A DNA stretch of 64,000 nucleotides. It comes from Pacificispira sp040217575 (GTDB taxonomy: Bacteria > Pseudomonadota > Alphaproteobacteria > UBA8366 > Aestuariispiraceae). A model generated the notes under the pieces. That model did no database searches. It saw nothing but the letters and a program-made list of their open reading frames with translations, and was not told the origin of the DNA. The position numbers and the translations under genes are program-made. This document shows positions 42,838 to 52,411 of the stretch, piece after piece. Position 1 is the first letter of the stretch; each line of letters opens with the position of its first letter. The stretch lies in NCBI GenBank assembly GCA_040217575.1, contig JAVJPW010000006.1, positions 682,001-746,000 of the forward strand, read 5' to 3'.

Positions 42838-45324
42838 CGGCCCACCTTTGGCGGAACCGGGCCCTGTCACCGGGTCCGGCGGCGGGTTCTGGATGCGCGG
42901 ACCCATCGGGTCACCTTCGACCATATGAACAACCCGCTGGGCATAGGGGATGACGATCCCTTCTTCCCTGAACCGTTTCAGAATGTCCTTGCGGATGTCG
43001 CTTGCGATCCACAGAACCCAAAGAATGTCGCTGGTAAAGATCCGGAGTTCCAACTGTATCCGGCTTTCACCGACGCCCAGAACTAGCGCAACCGGTTCCG
43101 GATAGCGTCGGCACCGTGGATGGGCCTTCCCTACTTCCAGCAGAATATCACAGGCCTTTTGAATGTCCGTGTCCAGGGCGACGCCGATCGGCACTTCCAC
43201 GCGCCCGACCTTGTCCTTGTGCGTCCAGTTGGTCAGGGCCTGTGACAACAGGTCGGCATTCGGGACGATAACGCTGGCGCGCTGCCAGGTTTCGATTTCC
43301 GTCGCCCGCATGTTGATCTGTTTGACGAACCCTTCATTCGGGCCGACGACAACCCAGTCGCCGACCTTGATCGGCCGTTCGATCAAAAGAATCATCCCGG
43401 AAACGAAATTGTTCACGATATTCTGAAGGCCAAAGCCGATCCCGACGGAAAGCGCGCCTGCGATCAGCGCGATGTTGGTCAGGTCCACCCCTGCGACGGC
43501 GATGGCCAGTGCCGCCGCCACAACGAACCCCACATACCCCGTTCCGGCCGTTATCGAATGCCGAACGCTTTCTTCGATTTCCGTCTCCGGAAGAATCCGT
43601 TCCGACAGGCTTCGTTTCAATGCCTGTATCAGACCCAGTGCAACGATGAAGACGATAATCGCCAGGACGATATCGGTCAGCGAAATCGTGACTTCGCCGA
43701 TTTTCAGTTCCGTTGCCAGGTCTCCCAGAATGCGGAACATGTCCGCTTCCGACACGCCCCAATTGGGTGCCACAACGGACAGTCCCGCCACCAGGATAAG
43801 CAGGTCCAAAAGGAACCGGGCGACGATCTTGTACCGGCTTCTCGCCGAATGGGATACTTGCAGCCTGTCTTTCACAAGGGCGCTGCCGGTCGCCATTCCG
43901 ACGGCTTCCCGGAACAGCCCGCGCAGTATGTACAGAATGGCAATGACGACCGCGGTGCCCAGAATATTGTTCAGCAGGTAGTTCCCAAGGTTGGTGAACC
44001 CTGCAACCGGGGTGACGGTTCCGATGAAGGTGGTAATGACCAGCCCCAGATGCACTGCGTTCCAGAAAGGGCGTCGCCTGCGACGCGGAACGCTAGCTTC
44101 CGTCTCATCCTCGTCGGTTTCCGCATCCTCCGTCTCCGGCTGTTGATCCGAACGACCCGTGGTCCACAGGGACGGTCGCAACAGGGCAAGGGCAATAATA
44201 CCCTGCGCCAGGTTGAAGACGAAGGTCCATAGCGACAGGAACGCCGGCGTCACAATCTCTGTCAGCGGGGCAATGGACTCTGCGGCGCGAACAACGAACT
44301 CGTCGACGCAGAACAGAAGGGCCAGCGGCGTGACCAACTTCATGATCCGCCGGCCCTTTTCCGGCGGCAGTTCCGTAAGGCGCCAGTTGGGGTCGTTCGG
44401 CGACAGAACGGCATCGGGAAGCGCGGTGACCAGAATGAATATCATCAGGTTGATCGCGGCCAGTTCCACCAGCGTCCCGAACTCCCCATAGATCGCGGCC
44501 GACTCCGATTGTGCGCGCGCAATGATCACGATCAGTATCGCCGCAGGTAGAATGCCCTTTGCCACACCGTCTGCGACCGCCCCGATCAGCCGCCGGCTGT
44601 AAGGGGGCGGTTCGGTGCAGTCGTAATGGCCGAACCGTCGCAGCACCTCTCGGCGCAGCCACAGGGCAGCGCCAAACCCCGCCAAAACCACCAGGCCACC
44701 AATGACCAGGACGCGGCTGCTGTCGGGCCGTGCTGCAATCCCATCCCACCAGCGCTGATAGATGTCGCCGACGGTGGACAGGTAGTTCGCAAGAACCGTT
44801 ACCGCTTCCCGCACCGTCGACAGTTCAAACGGCAGGGGCCCCTGAATGCTCAGATGCTGAACCAATCGGTTGCGCCGTGCCGCGCCGATCTGATTTTCCA
44901 GTGACCGTGCGCGCGCGATTGCCAGGTCCGCCAGCGCGAGGGAGGATCGGACCCGGCCCAGAAGATCATTCAGCCGTTCCCGTTCCGCGGCGATCGGGTC
45001 CGGTTCGGGTGGGGCGTCCTCACCTTCCGGTGGGGGGCCAAGCGCCTCGATCGTCGTGTTGATGTCCTGGACGCGGGTTTCAATTTGCGACCGAACGGGT
45101 CTTATTGTCTGGATGAGTTCCTGCAGGCGCAGGGTCAGGCTTTGACTTAGTTCCGACGTCAGGTCGCTGTAACTGATAATTCGCTCGACAATTTCCAGTT
45201 CTTCGTTCCATTCGTCGATCTGGGCTTCGATATCTTCCGGGACCGTCTGGGCAACGGGCGACTCGGGAAGCAAAACTACCGCCGACAGGAACAGAATGAA
45301 GGAAAAAATCAGGCTACGGGTCAT
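42808..45324 (-). CDS. Large mechanosensitive channel of MscS family (DUF3772)
   Basis: An 838-residue membrane protein. A signal peptide and a periplasmic coiled-coil region (DUF3772-type, about residues 25-190) precede many membrane helices. The MscS core follows near residue 640-800: LSVGIGFGLQNIVNNFVSG, MILLIERPIKVGDWVVV and the ATEIETWQRASVIVPNADL beta domain. It releases solutes during hypo-osmotic shock. The start is the ATG before TRSLIFSF, giving a proper signal peptide. It is divergent from pgi (73-base gap). Confidence 0.92.
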   Translation of the reverse strand: MTRSLIFSFILFLSAVVLLPESPVAQTVPEDIEAQIDEWNEELEIVERIISYSDLTSELSQSLTLRLQELIQTIRPVRSQIETRVQDINTTIEALGPPPEGEDAPPEPDPIAAERERLNDLLGRVRSSLALADLAIARARSLENQIGAARRNRLVQHLSIQGPLPFELSTVREAVTVLANYLSTVGDIYQRWWDGIAARPDSSRVLVIGGLVVLAGFGAALWLRREVLRRFGHYDCTEPPPYSRRLIGAVADGVAKGILPAAILIVIIARAQSESAAIYGEFGTLVELAAINLMIFILVTALPDAVLSPNDPNWRLTELPPEKGRRIMKLVTPLALLFCVDEFVVRAAESIAPLTEIVTPAFLSLWTFVFNLAQGIIALALLRPSLWTTGRSDQQPETEDAETDEDETEASVPRRRRRPFWNAVHLGLVITTFIGTVTPVAGFTNLGNYLLNNILGTAVVIAILYILRGLFREAVGMATGSALVKDRLQVSHSARSRYKIVARFLLDLLILVAGLSVVAPNWGVSEADMFRILGDLATELKIGEVTISLTDIVLAIIVFIVALGLIQALKRSLSERILPETEIEESVRHSITAGTGYVGFVVAAALAIAVAGVDLTNIALIAGALSVGIGFGLQNIVNNFVSGMILLIERPIKVGDWVVVGPNEGFVKQINMRATEIETWQRASVIVPNADLLSQALTNWTHKDKVGRVEVPIGVALDTDIQKACDILLEVGKAHPRCRRYPEPVALVLGVGESRIQLELRIFTSDILWVLWIASDIRKDILKRFREEGIVIPYAQRVVHMVEGDPMGPRIQNPPPDPVTGPGSAKGGPSSEDDLPPR

Positions 45325-45397
45325 CAAATATCTCAATGGGTTGCGGTAACACCGCCGCGCGGGGATGGACTGTAGCACAGGCCTTGGTTAAGAACAC

Positions 45398-46777
45398 ATG
45401 ATGGATTCCGCACAACAAGTTCAACACCCTTGGGATGATCAGGCCATGGCCGATGCGTTCGGCTATCGTCAGGTTGTCGACGATTGCCTGGCATCGAACA
45501 TCGGTGCGGGAGGGTTGAGCGATACGGCGCTTGGCGGTCTGCTGAGCGACCTGTCCGAAAGCCTGAAACGGGTCGCATCCGCCTATGAATCCGGTGCCAC
45601 GCCCTTCCTCCGCCTGCCGGAAGAACGCGCTGACCTGGATGAATTGGGGCCTATTGCCCGGCACTATCAACACCGGTTCGACGATGTCCTGATCCTCGGA
45701 ACGGGGGGGAGTTCGCTGGGGTCGCGCGCGCTTTATGAAATGGCGGACCAGGAAACCGACCGGCACAAGCGGGCACCGTCCCTGCACATCATCACCAACG
45801 TCGACCCGTTTGTCTGGGACCGGCTGATCAAGCGGCTAGACTATCGCCGCACCGGCGTGATCGTCATTTCCAAGTCCGGCGGCACGACGGAAACGATGAT
45901 GCAGTTTCTTTCCGTATTGCCGGTCATCCTGTCGCAGTTGGAAGAAGACGAACTCTGGCGGCATATCACACTGATCACTGAGCCCGGGGACAATCCGTTG
46001 CGCCGATTGGGCGCGCGTTACGGCCTTCGCACGTTGGATCACGACCCAAAAGTCGGTGGACGGTATTCGGTGCTGAGCGTGGTCGGCATGTTGCCGACGC
46101 TGATCGCCGGACTGGACGCCGTCGAAACCCGGGAAGGTGCGCAGAAGGTCCTGACACAGGCATTGGCCTGCATCGACAATCCGCGTGACTGCCCGGCGGC
46201 ACTTGGGGCCGCGGTCAATGTCGGACTGCAGCGCGAGAAGTCGATCAGCGCGTCGGTCATGCTGGCCTATTCCGACCGGCTGGGGTCGCTTGCGCGCTGG
46301 TACCGCCAGCTTTGGGCGGAAAGCCTGGGCAAGGACGGGCAGGGGACGACACCGATCTATGCGACCGGCCCCGTTGACCAGCATAGCCAGCTTCAGCTTT
46401 GGCTGGATGGTCCGCAGGACAAGATTTTCACGGTCCTGGGCGGACCGAACGACGTGGAAAGCGCCGGGATTGATCCGACCCTGCTGGACGACCCGCGTCT
46501 TTCCTATCTGGCGGGCCGATCGATGGGCGACCTTATGGAAGCGTCCCGTCGTGCGACCGCGGAAACGCTGGCTAAGAATGGTCGGCCGGTGCGGCGGATT
46601 GAATTGACCCGCATCGACGAAGGGTCCCTGGGGGCGCTGATGATGCATTTTATGCTGGAAACCGTGCTGGCCGCGGACCTGATGGGCGTGGACCCGTTCG
46701 ACCAGCCGGCGGTCGAAGAAGGCAAGGTCCTTATCCGGAAATACCTGGCAGACGGGGCAACGACCGGAGCCAAGTGA
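45398..46777 (+). CDS. pgi: Glucose-6-phosphate isomerase
   Basis: A 459-residue phosphoglucose isomerase, shorter than the ~550-residue E. coli form. It shows VLILGTGGSSLGSRALYEM, VISKSGGTTETMMQFL for sugar-phosphate binding, GGRYSVLSVVGMLPTLIAG and a conserved QLWLDGP region near the end. It interconverts glucose 6-phosphate and fructose 6-phosphate. Its TGA overlaps the region of the mutL start. Confidence 0.93.
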   Translation: MMDSAQQVQHPWDDQAMADAFGYRQVVDDCLASNIGAGGLSDTALGGLLSDLSESLKRVASAYESGATPFLRLPEERADLDELGPIARHYQHRFDDVLILGTGGSSLGSRALYEMADQETDRHKRAPSLHIITNVDPFVWDRLIKRLDYRRTGVIVISKSGGTTETMMQFLSVLPVILSQLEEDELWRHITLITEPGDNPLRRLGARYGLRTLDHDPKVGGRYSVLSVVGMLPTLIAGLDAVETREGAQKVLTQALACIDNPRDCPAALGAAVNVGLQREKSISASVMLAYSDRLGSLARWYRQLWAESLGKDGQGTTPIYATGPVDQHSQLQLWLDGPQDKIFTVLGGPNDVESAGIDPTLLDDPRLSYLAGRSMGDLMEASRRATAETLAKNGRPVRRIELTRIDEGSLGALMMHFMLETVLAADLMGVDPFDQPAVEEGKVLIRKYLADGATTGAK

Positions 46778-46779
46778 TT

Positions 46780-48645
46780 ATGAATGCCATAAAATCCGCG
46801 CCGATCCGCAGGCTGCCCGAAACGCTGGTAAACCAGATCGCGGCGGGGGAGGTGGTGGAACGTCCGGCGTCCGCCGTCAAGGAACTGGTGGAAAATGCAC
46901 TGGACGCGGGCGCGACGCGAATTGAAGTTGCCATTCGTGACGGCGGGCGGGTCCTGATTGCCGTGACCGATGACGGGCGCGGCATGACGCCCGATGAACT
47001 GGCGCTTGCGGTGGAACGTCATGCTACATCCAAATTGCCGGATGGCGACCTGTTCCGGATCGAATCCCTGGGGTTCCGGGGGGAAGCACTGCCGTCCATC
47101 GGGTCCGTCAGTCGGCTGACGATTACCAGCCGCACAAGGGAAACCGACGGTGCCTGGATGATCGAAGTGGATGGCGGGGCGGTGGGCGCGCCGAAGCCCG
47201 CGGCGGGTGCGGCCGGCACCACCGTTGAGGTTCGGGACCTGTTTTACGCGACCCCTGCGCGTCTTAAATTCCTGCGTTCCCAGCGGGCCGAAAGCGGCGC
47301 GGTCGTTGATGTCATGAACCGACTTGCCATGGCGCACCCGGACGTGTCCTTCACACTGACCGACGATGGTCGAAAGAAGCTTGGCGTGACCGGTGATCAG
47401 GGCGAAATCCTTGATGCGCGTCTGCGCCGGCTGGGTGCCATCATGGGGCGGGAATTTCAGGACAACGCGCTGGAGATCGATGCGGAGCGGGACGGAATTC
47501 GTCTGACCGGGTTTGCGGGCCTACCCACCTTGAACCGCGGCAATGCCGCCATGCAGTTTCTGTTCGTAAATGGACGTCCGGTCCGTGACAAACAGCTGAT
47601 CGGGGCCGTCCGCGCCGCCTATCAGGACTTTCTGGCACGCGACCGGCACCCGCTGCTGGCACTGTTTCTGGAATGTGATGCGCGGTCGGTCGACGTCAAC
47701 GTCCACCCGGCGAAAAGCGAAGTGCGTTTCCGCGAACCGGGTCTGGTGCGCGGCCTGATCGTAAGCGCCCTTAAACATGCGCTGGCCGAAGCCGGGCATC
47801 GCGCGTCGACGACGGTTTCGGCGGCGGCTCTCGGGTCCTTCAACAACGGTTCCGCCGCTGCGCAACGCTTTCAGGGTTCCTTTGGCGGCTATGCCTATCG
47901 CGCGCCACCCCCGCCGCCGCCGCCAGGGCTGGCGGCCGCCAGTTATACATATCAGGCACCGGACGGCCAGGCGGGGCGTGACTTCGGGCCATCGGCCCGC
48001 CCGACCGACGAAACGGCGGAACGGATCGACCCCGAAACGGGGGAAGTAACACCCTACGTCCAGGGGTACCCGCTGGGTGCGGCACGCGCGCAGGTTCATG
48101 GAACCTATATTGTTGCCCAGACCGAAGACGGCATCGTCATTGTCGATCAGCATGCCGCGCACGAGCGGCTGGTCTATGAAACAATGAAAAAGGCGATGGA
48201 TGCAGGCGGTGTTGCCCGGCAGGGTCTGTTGATCCCCGAAGTCGTGGAACTGGACGAACGCGCGGCGGAACGCCTGATCGACCGGGCGGAGGAACTGGCG
48301 AAGCTGGGCCTGGTCCTGGAAGGGTTCGGACCGGGTGCGGTTGCGGTGCGCGAGACACCGGCGCTACTGGGCGAAGTGGATGCAGGCGCGCTGGTCCGCG
48401 ACCTTGCGGACGAATTGGAGGCGCTGGGCGATGCGTTTTCCCTTAAGGAGAAGCTAGAGGAGGTTTGCGGCACCATGGCCTGTCACGGGTCGGTGCGGGC
48501 TGGCCGCCGCCTGCGGGCGGATGAAATGAACGCCCTTCTGCGGGAGATGGAGGCAACACCCCATTCAGGCCAATGCAACCATGGCCGGCCGACCTATGTG
48601 GAATTGAAGCTTGCTGATATCGAAAAGTTGTTCGGGCGCCGCTGA
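46780..48645 (+). CDS. mutL: DNA mismatch repair protein MutL
   Basis: A 621-residue protein. The N-terminal GHKL ATPase has IAAGEVVERPASAVKELVENALDAGA, TDDGRGM and LGFRGEALPSI. A proline-rich linker with PPPPPPPG follows near residue 380. The C-terminal domain carries the endonuclease motif VDQHAAHERLVYE plus ACHGSVRAG and QCNHGRPT metal-site texts, as in MutL of bacteria without MutH. The start is ATG 46780; GTG 46774, overlapping the pgi stop, is an alternative. Confidence 0.96.
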   Translation: MNAIKSAPIRRLPETLVNQIAAGEVVERPASAVKELVENALDAGATRIEVAIRDGGRVLIAVTDDGRGMTPDELALAVERHATSKLPDGDLFRIESLGFRGEALPSIGSVSRLTITSRTRETDGAWMIEVDGGAVGAPKPAAGAAGTTVEVRDLFYATPARLKFLRSQRAESGAVVDVMNRLAMAHPDVSFTLTDDGRKKLGVTGDQGEILDARLRRLGAIMGREFQDNALEIDAERDGIRLTGFAGLPTLNRGNAAMQFLFVNGRPVRDKQLIGAVRAAYQDFLARDRHPLLALFLECDARSVDVNVHPAKSEVRFREPGLVRGLIVSALKHALAEAGHRASTTVSAAALGSFNNGSAAAQRFQGSFGGYAYRAPPPPPPPGLAAASYTYQAPDGQAGRDFGPSARPTDETAERIDPETGEVTPYVQGYPLGAARAQVHGTYIVAQTEDGIVIVDQHAAHERLVYETMKKAMDAGGVARQGLLIPEVVELDERAAERLIDRAEELAKLGLVLEGFGPGAVAVRETPALLGEVDAGALVRDLADELEALGDAFSLKEKLEEVCGTMACHGSVRAGRRLRADEMNALLREMEATPHSGQCNHGRPTYVELKLADIEKLFGRR

Positions 48646-48672
48646 CGGCCTGCACAAATCGCAGAAAATGCC

Positions 48673-48698
48673 CCTAAAATTGATCATGTTCTTTTAGG
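48673..48698. terminator. Hairpin 1 downstream of mutL
   Basis: CCTAAAA and TTTTAGG pair over 7 bases around a 12-base loop, 28 bases after the mutL stop, followed closely by a second hairpin. The pair lies in an AT-rich 60-base segment unlike its surroundings and probably ends the pgi-mutL transcript. Confidence 0.5.
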
Positions 48699-48700
48699 AA

Positions 48701-48723
48701 AAACTATTTCTTTTTAATAGTTT
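48701..48723. terminator. Hairpin 2 downstream of mutL
   Basis: AAACTATT and AATAGTTT are perfect 8-base arms around the loop TCTTTTT, 2 bases after hairpin 1. It is AT-only apart from one pair, so weak as RNA. It could equally be a protein-binding dyad for the promoter of the vWA/TadG-like operon that follows. Confidence 0.4.
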
Positions 48724-48806
48724 ATCCCAATCGATACTTCTCGCCCCCGCAATGGTTCGGCGTTAGCGTTCCTGGTTGATCCTGAACAAATCCCCAGGGG
48801 GGCGTC

Positions 48807-50231
48807 ATGTGCGCCACGCGGTCGGTACTGAATTCGGTGCGGTGTTTCCTTGCCTGGCAGGCGGGTGGGGCACTGCCGCTGTCAGCCGGCATGATGCTGA
48901 CGCTGGTCGGATTCACCGGGTTGGCGTTGGACGGCGCGCGGCTGATCTATGCCAAGGATGTGCTGCAGCGGTCCCTGGATTCCGCAGGACTTGCGGCGGG
49001 GCATGCATTGAACGCCGATGACATGTCTGCGGATGGTCATGATTTCTTCGATGCCAACGTGGTCGCCGGTGGGGCGATCCTGAGGAACACCGAACTGTCC
49101 ATCGTGAGTTCCCAGGATGATAGGGTGCTGACGCTGACCGCCACGGCGGAAGTGGAATCCACCTTCATGACCGTGTTCGGCTTCGATACGATTTCCGTTT
49201 CCGCGTCGACGGAGGTTACGCGGGAAACGCGCGGCATGGAACTGGCACTGGTCATGGATAATACGGGGTCTATGCGGTCCGGCGGCAAGATGGATGCCAT
49301 GAAGACGGCGGCAACCGCGCTGATCAATTCGATCTTCGACGGGGAAGAGGTGCACCCGAACCTTTGGATATCCGTCGTGCCCTACACTGCCACCGTCAAT
49401 ATGGGGGCCGGGCGCGCCGCATGGCTGGACAGTGACGAACAGGACCTGTTGTCCGACGGGTCTTTCGGCGACACCAGTTGGAAAGGCTGTGTGGAGGCAC
49501 GGGGCGGCACCGGGGATCGGACCGACGATCCGCCATCGGGCGACCCGTTCTTCGTCTATCTGTATGAAGACGCATCGGACAATAACTGGATCCTGTCGGG
49601 CGGTGATTTCGACATAGACGAAGCAAACGGGGCACAGAATGACGGAACCGGGCCGAACCTGGGTTGCGGCCCGGCGATTACACCGCTCAGCCAGTCACGC
49701 AGTACGGCGGTCGGCGCGATCGACGAAATGCTGCCCTGGCACAGGGGCGGTACGGCTTCGAACCTTGGACTTGTCTGGGGTTGGCGGACGCTCAGCCCGC
49801 GCTGGCAGGGACTTTGGGGCGGGTCGACCCCGTCCGACATGCCGTTTGGATACGACGAACCTTTCATGGACAAGGTGATCGTGATCCTGACGGACGGGCA
49901 GAACCAGTTCTACGACCACAACGGCGGCGGCCCGGACGGGTCGGACTACACTGCCTACGACCGGCTGAATGTCTTCGGATTTTCGTCGCTGAACGATGCG
50001 CGTCAGGAACTGGATGGCCGTTTTGCCGCGCTGTGCGTGGCGATCAAGAATGTGGGCATCCGCATATTCACCATTACCTTCGGATCGACGCCCAGCAGCG
50101 GGACACAGACCCTGTATCGCAATTGCGCCAGCAACCCGGGTTTCTATTTCCATGCCCCGTCGAATGGTGAGTTGCAGACTGCGTTCGATGCCATCGGCCG
50201 GCAGTTAAGCAACCTTCGGCTTTCCCAATGA
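48807..50231 (+). CDS. TadG-like protein with von Willebrand factor A domain
   Basis: A 474-residue protein. The N-terminal pilin-like membrane segment (GGALPLSAGMMLTLVGFTGLALDG) with ARLIYAKDVLQRSLDSAGLAAGHAL is the TadG/TadE-type export signal region. From about residue 145 there is a vWA domain with MIDAS motif MDNTGSMRSGGK and a second acidic site ILTDGQNQF. TadG proteins are anchored pseudopilus or surface adhesion parts of the Flp/Tad system. GGGG lies just before the start. First of three genes. Confidence 0.88.
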   Translation: MCATRSVLNSVRCFLAWQAGGALPLSAGMMLTLVGFTGLALDGARLIYAKDVLQRSLDSAGLAAGHALNADDMSADGHDFFDANVVAGGAILRNTELSIVSSQDDRVLTLTATAEVESTFMTVFGFDTISVSASTEVTRETRGMELALVMDNTGSMRSGGKMDAMKTAATALINSIFDGEEVHPNLWISVVPYTATVNMGAGRAAWLDSDEQDLLSDGSFGDTSWKGCVEARGGTGDRTDDPPSGDPFFVYLYEDASDNNWILSGGDFDIDEANGAQNDGTGPNLGCGPAITPLSQSRSTAVGAIDEMLPWHRGGTASNLGLVWGWRTLSPRWQGLWGGSTPSDMPFGYDEPFMDKVIVILTDGQNQFYDHNGGGPDGSDYTAYDRLNVFGFSSLNDARQELDGRFAALCVAIKNVGIRIFTITFGSTPSSGTQTLYRNCASNPGFYFHAPSNGELQTAFDAIGRQLSNLRLSQ

Positions 50232-50785
50232 CAAGCCGGGCGGGACAGTTCCTGCGACGTCGGCAGGGCAGCGCATCGGTCGAATTCGCGTTCGGCGTTC
50301 CGGCACTGCTTGCGTTTTTCATCACGATCGCGGAGGTGGCGAACCTGATCTTCCTGAGCGCGACACTGGAAAACGCAGTCCTGCACGCGTCGCGCTATGG
50401 CATTACCGGGGCGCAGACGGGTACGGCGGCTACCCGCATCGACCGGGTGCTTGAAATCATTGAGGAACAGACCTTCGGCCAGATTCCTTCGGCGGATCTG
50501 ACGGTGGAGACACTGGTATTCAGTCAGTTTTCCGACATCGGTCAGGCCGAACCCTTTGCGGATGAAAACGGAAACGGAACCTACGACGAGGGTGAGGCCT
50601 TCAGCGACATCAACGGAAATGCCGTTTGGGATTCAGACATCGGGACCGCCGGGCTGGGCGGTGCCGGTGACATCGTCCTCTATCGTGTTCGTTACGTCCC
50701 GCCCAGTCTGACCGGGTTTGGCGATTGGGCGATGAATTCGATCGAACTGTCCGCCGCCGTTGCCGTTCGGAACGAGCCGTTCTGA
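50228..50785 (+). CDS. TadE-like pseudopilin protein
   Basis: A 185-residue protein. Its N-terminal segment RRQGSASVEFAFGVPALLAFFITIAEVANLIF has the TadE signature: Gly/Ser, E at +5, hydrophobic helix. An acidic Gly/Asn-rich part follows (ENGNGTYDEGEAFSDINGN) that looks like a calcium-binding dockerin-type loop. The start overlaps the upstream stop (ATGA). It belongs to the Tad-like surface apparatus. Confidence 0.88.
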   Translation: MTSRAGQFLRRRQGSASVEFAFGVPALLAFFITIAEVANLIFLSATLENAVLHASRYGITGAQTGTAATRIDRVLEIIEEQTFGQIPSADLTVETLVFSQFSDIGQAEPFADENGNGTYDEGEAFSDINGNAVWDSDIGTAGLGGAGDIVLYRVRYVPPSLTGFGDWAMNSIELSAAVAVRNEPF

Positions 50786-51333
50786 TGCGGCCGTCGATCG
50801 CACGTTTCCTTCATGACAGGCGCGGATCGACGCTGCTGGAAATCGCGTTTTCCATGCCGATCCTGATGGTGCTTCTGACCGGCGCGATCGAAACCGGGCT
50901 GTTCCTGATGTTGAATCAGAAGCTTCAGCACAGTGCGGTTTCCATCGCGGACCTGACGACCCGGGATGAGGAGATATCGGAAGCGACGATGACGGATATT
51001 TTCAGCGCGGTGCCCATCATCATGGCTCCCTTTGCGCTGGGGGAAGATACCCGCGTCATTGTCACCGCTGTCGGAAACGATGCATCCGGGAACGCCACCA
51101 TCTATTGGCAGCGCACGGGCGCCGGCAGCCTGTCCCAGATGTCGGAAATCGGGACGGAAGGCGGCACGCCATCGCTGCCGCCGGACATTCCCATCCGCGA
51201 CAACGAAACGATTATCGTGACGGAAGTCTATTATGAATACGAACCGGTGTTCTTTTCGGTCATCGACCCGGTACGCCTCAGGCGGACCGCATTCCACCGG
51301 CCCCGCATCGGGGCCCTGACGGGCATTAACTGA
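50785..51333 (+). CDS. TadE/TadF-like pseudopilin protein
   Basis: A 182-residue protein with the pseudopilin N-terminus DRRGSTLLEIAFSMPILMVLLTGAIETGLFLML and a periplasmic remainder (YYEYEPVFFSVID). ATG overlaps the stop of the previous gene. Together the three genes form a compact unit without the ATPase, secretin or prepilin peptidase genes of a full tad locus, which must be elsewhere. Confidence 0.88.
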   Translation: MRPSIARFLHDRRGSTLLEIAFSMPILMVLLTGAIETGLFLMLNQKLQHSAVSIADLTTRDEEISEATMTDIFSAVPIIMAPFALGEDTRVIVTAVGNDASGNATIYWQRTGAGSLSQMSEIGTEGGTPSLPPDIPIRDNETIIVTEVYYEYEPVFFSVIDPVRLRRTAFHRPRIGALTGIN

Positions 51334-51355
51334 CGCGGGCGGGTCCCCCCGGGGG

Positions 51356-52255
51356 TCAGGGGTTGCGCGAAGGCGTCCGCGCGGCCAGCAACCGGCGCTG
51401 GCGTTCGCGATGGAATGAATAGATCCCGGTCAGAACGACGACCGCGCTGCCAACCAATGTCCAGCCGTCCGGATAGTCGCCGAAGACAAGGATGCCCAAC
51501 AGGATTGCCCAGATCATGATCGTATAGCGGAAGGGGGCGACGAAGCTGATTTCGCCTACCCGCATGGTCATCACGCTGAACAGATATCCGAAAATCAGGA
51601 AGCAGGATGCACCGGCAAGATACACCAACGTAGTGTCCGACAAGGACTGCCAGTCGGATTGCAGCGTCATCAGTCCCCCCATCGCCGTGATCGCAACAGA
51701 AGTCAGAAGCGCGACCAGCGTCGACGGCACCTTCACGTCCAGCCGTCTGGTCGACAGGTCACGCAGAACGACGAAACAGACCGATAGAAGCGCCAGAAGG
51801 GAATATTCATTGAATCCTTCGGACCCCGGCCGAACGATGATCAGGACGCCGGAGAATCCAACGGCAATCGCACTCCACCGACGCCAACCGACCGGTTCTC
51901 TCAGGAAGATTGCCGCCCCCAACGTCACAGCCAGCGGCATCACCTGCAGGATTGCTGTCACATTGGCCAGTGCCATGTTAAACAAGGCCGTCAGGAAACA
52001 GATCGTGGCGCCCACTTCCCCGCACAAGCGCAGGAACAGGATCAACCGCTGCCCCGACGGCAGGCGCAGGGAAAATTCCCGACGCCAGAGGACAAGTGCC
52101 CCCAACAGCGCCGTCGTCATCAGGCCGCGCAGAAACAGCGCCTGAAACAGCGGCGCTTCACCGGACGCAAGCTTCATCAGGGCGTCGTTCAGCACAAAGG
52201 CTGCCATGCTGGCGGCCATCAGGCTGGCGCCGCGAATATTGTCTGAAAGAACCAT
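51356..52255 (-). CDS. EamA family transporter (DMT superfamily)
   Basis: A 299-residue protein with about ten hydrophobic helices in two EamA halves, e.g. VLNDALMKLASGEAPLFQALFLRGL in the first and YTIMIWAILLGILVFGDYPDGWTLVG in the second. Members export amino acids or metabolites. It is convergent with the TadE-like gene (22-base gap with a C/G-rich inverted repeat) and divergent from pdxJ. The substrate is unknown. Confidence 0.9.
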   Translation of the reverse strand: MVLSDNIRGASLMAASMAAFVLNDALMKLASGEAPLFQALFLRGLMTTALLGALVLWRREFSLRLPSGQRLILFLRLCGEVGATICFLTALFNMALANVTAILQVMPLAVTLGAAIFLREPVGWRRWSAIAVGFSGVLIIVRPGSEGFNEYSLLALLSVCFVVLRDLSTRRLDVKVPSTLVALLTSVAITAMGGLMTLQSDWQSLSDTTLVYLAGASCFLIFGYLFSVMTMRVGEISFVAPFRYTIMIWAILLGILVFGDYPDGWTLVGSAVVVLTGIYSFHRERQRRLLAARTPSRNP

Positions 52256-52411
52256 GGGATCGCTTATCGCCGAATTGCGGCGATTTGCCCAGCGTTGCTT
52301 AAAAAATAATCGGTCCAGATGAAATTTTCATAAATGGCTCTGTCGTTTCAATGGAATGAGGCCATATAACATAGCCATTAAGATTTCTGGCGATAGAGAG
52401 GGATCGGGTTC

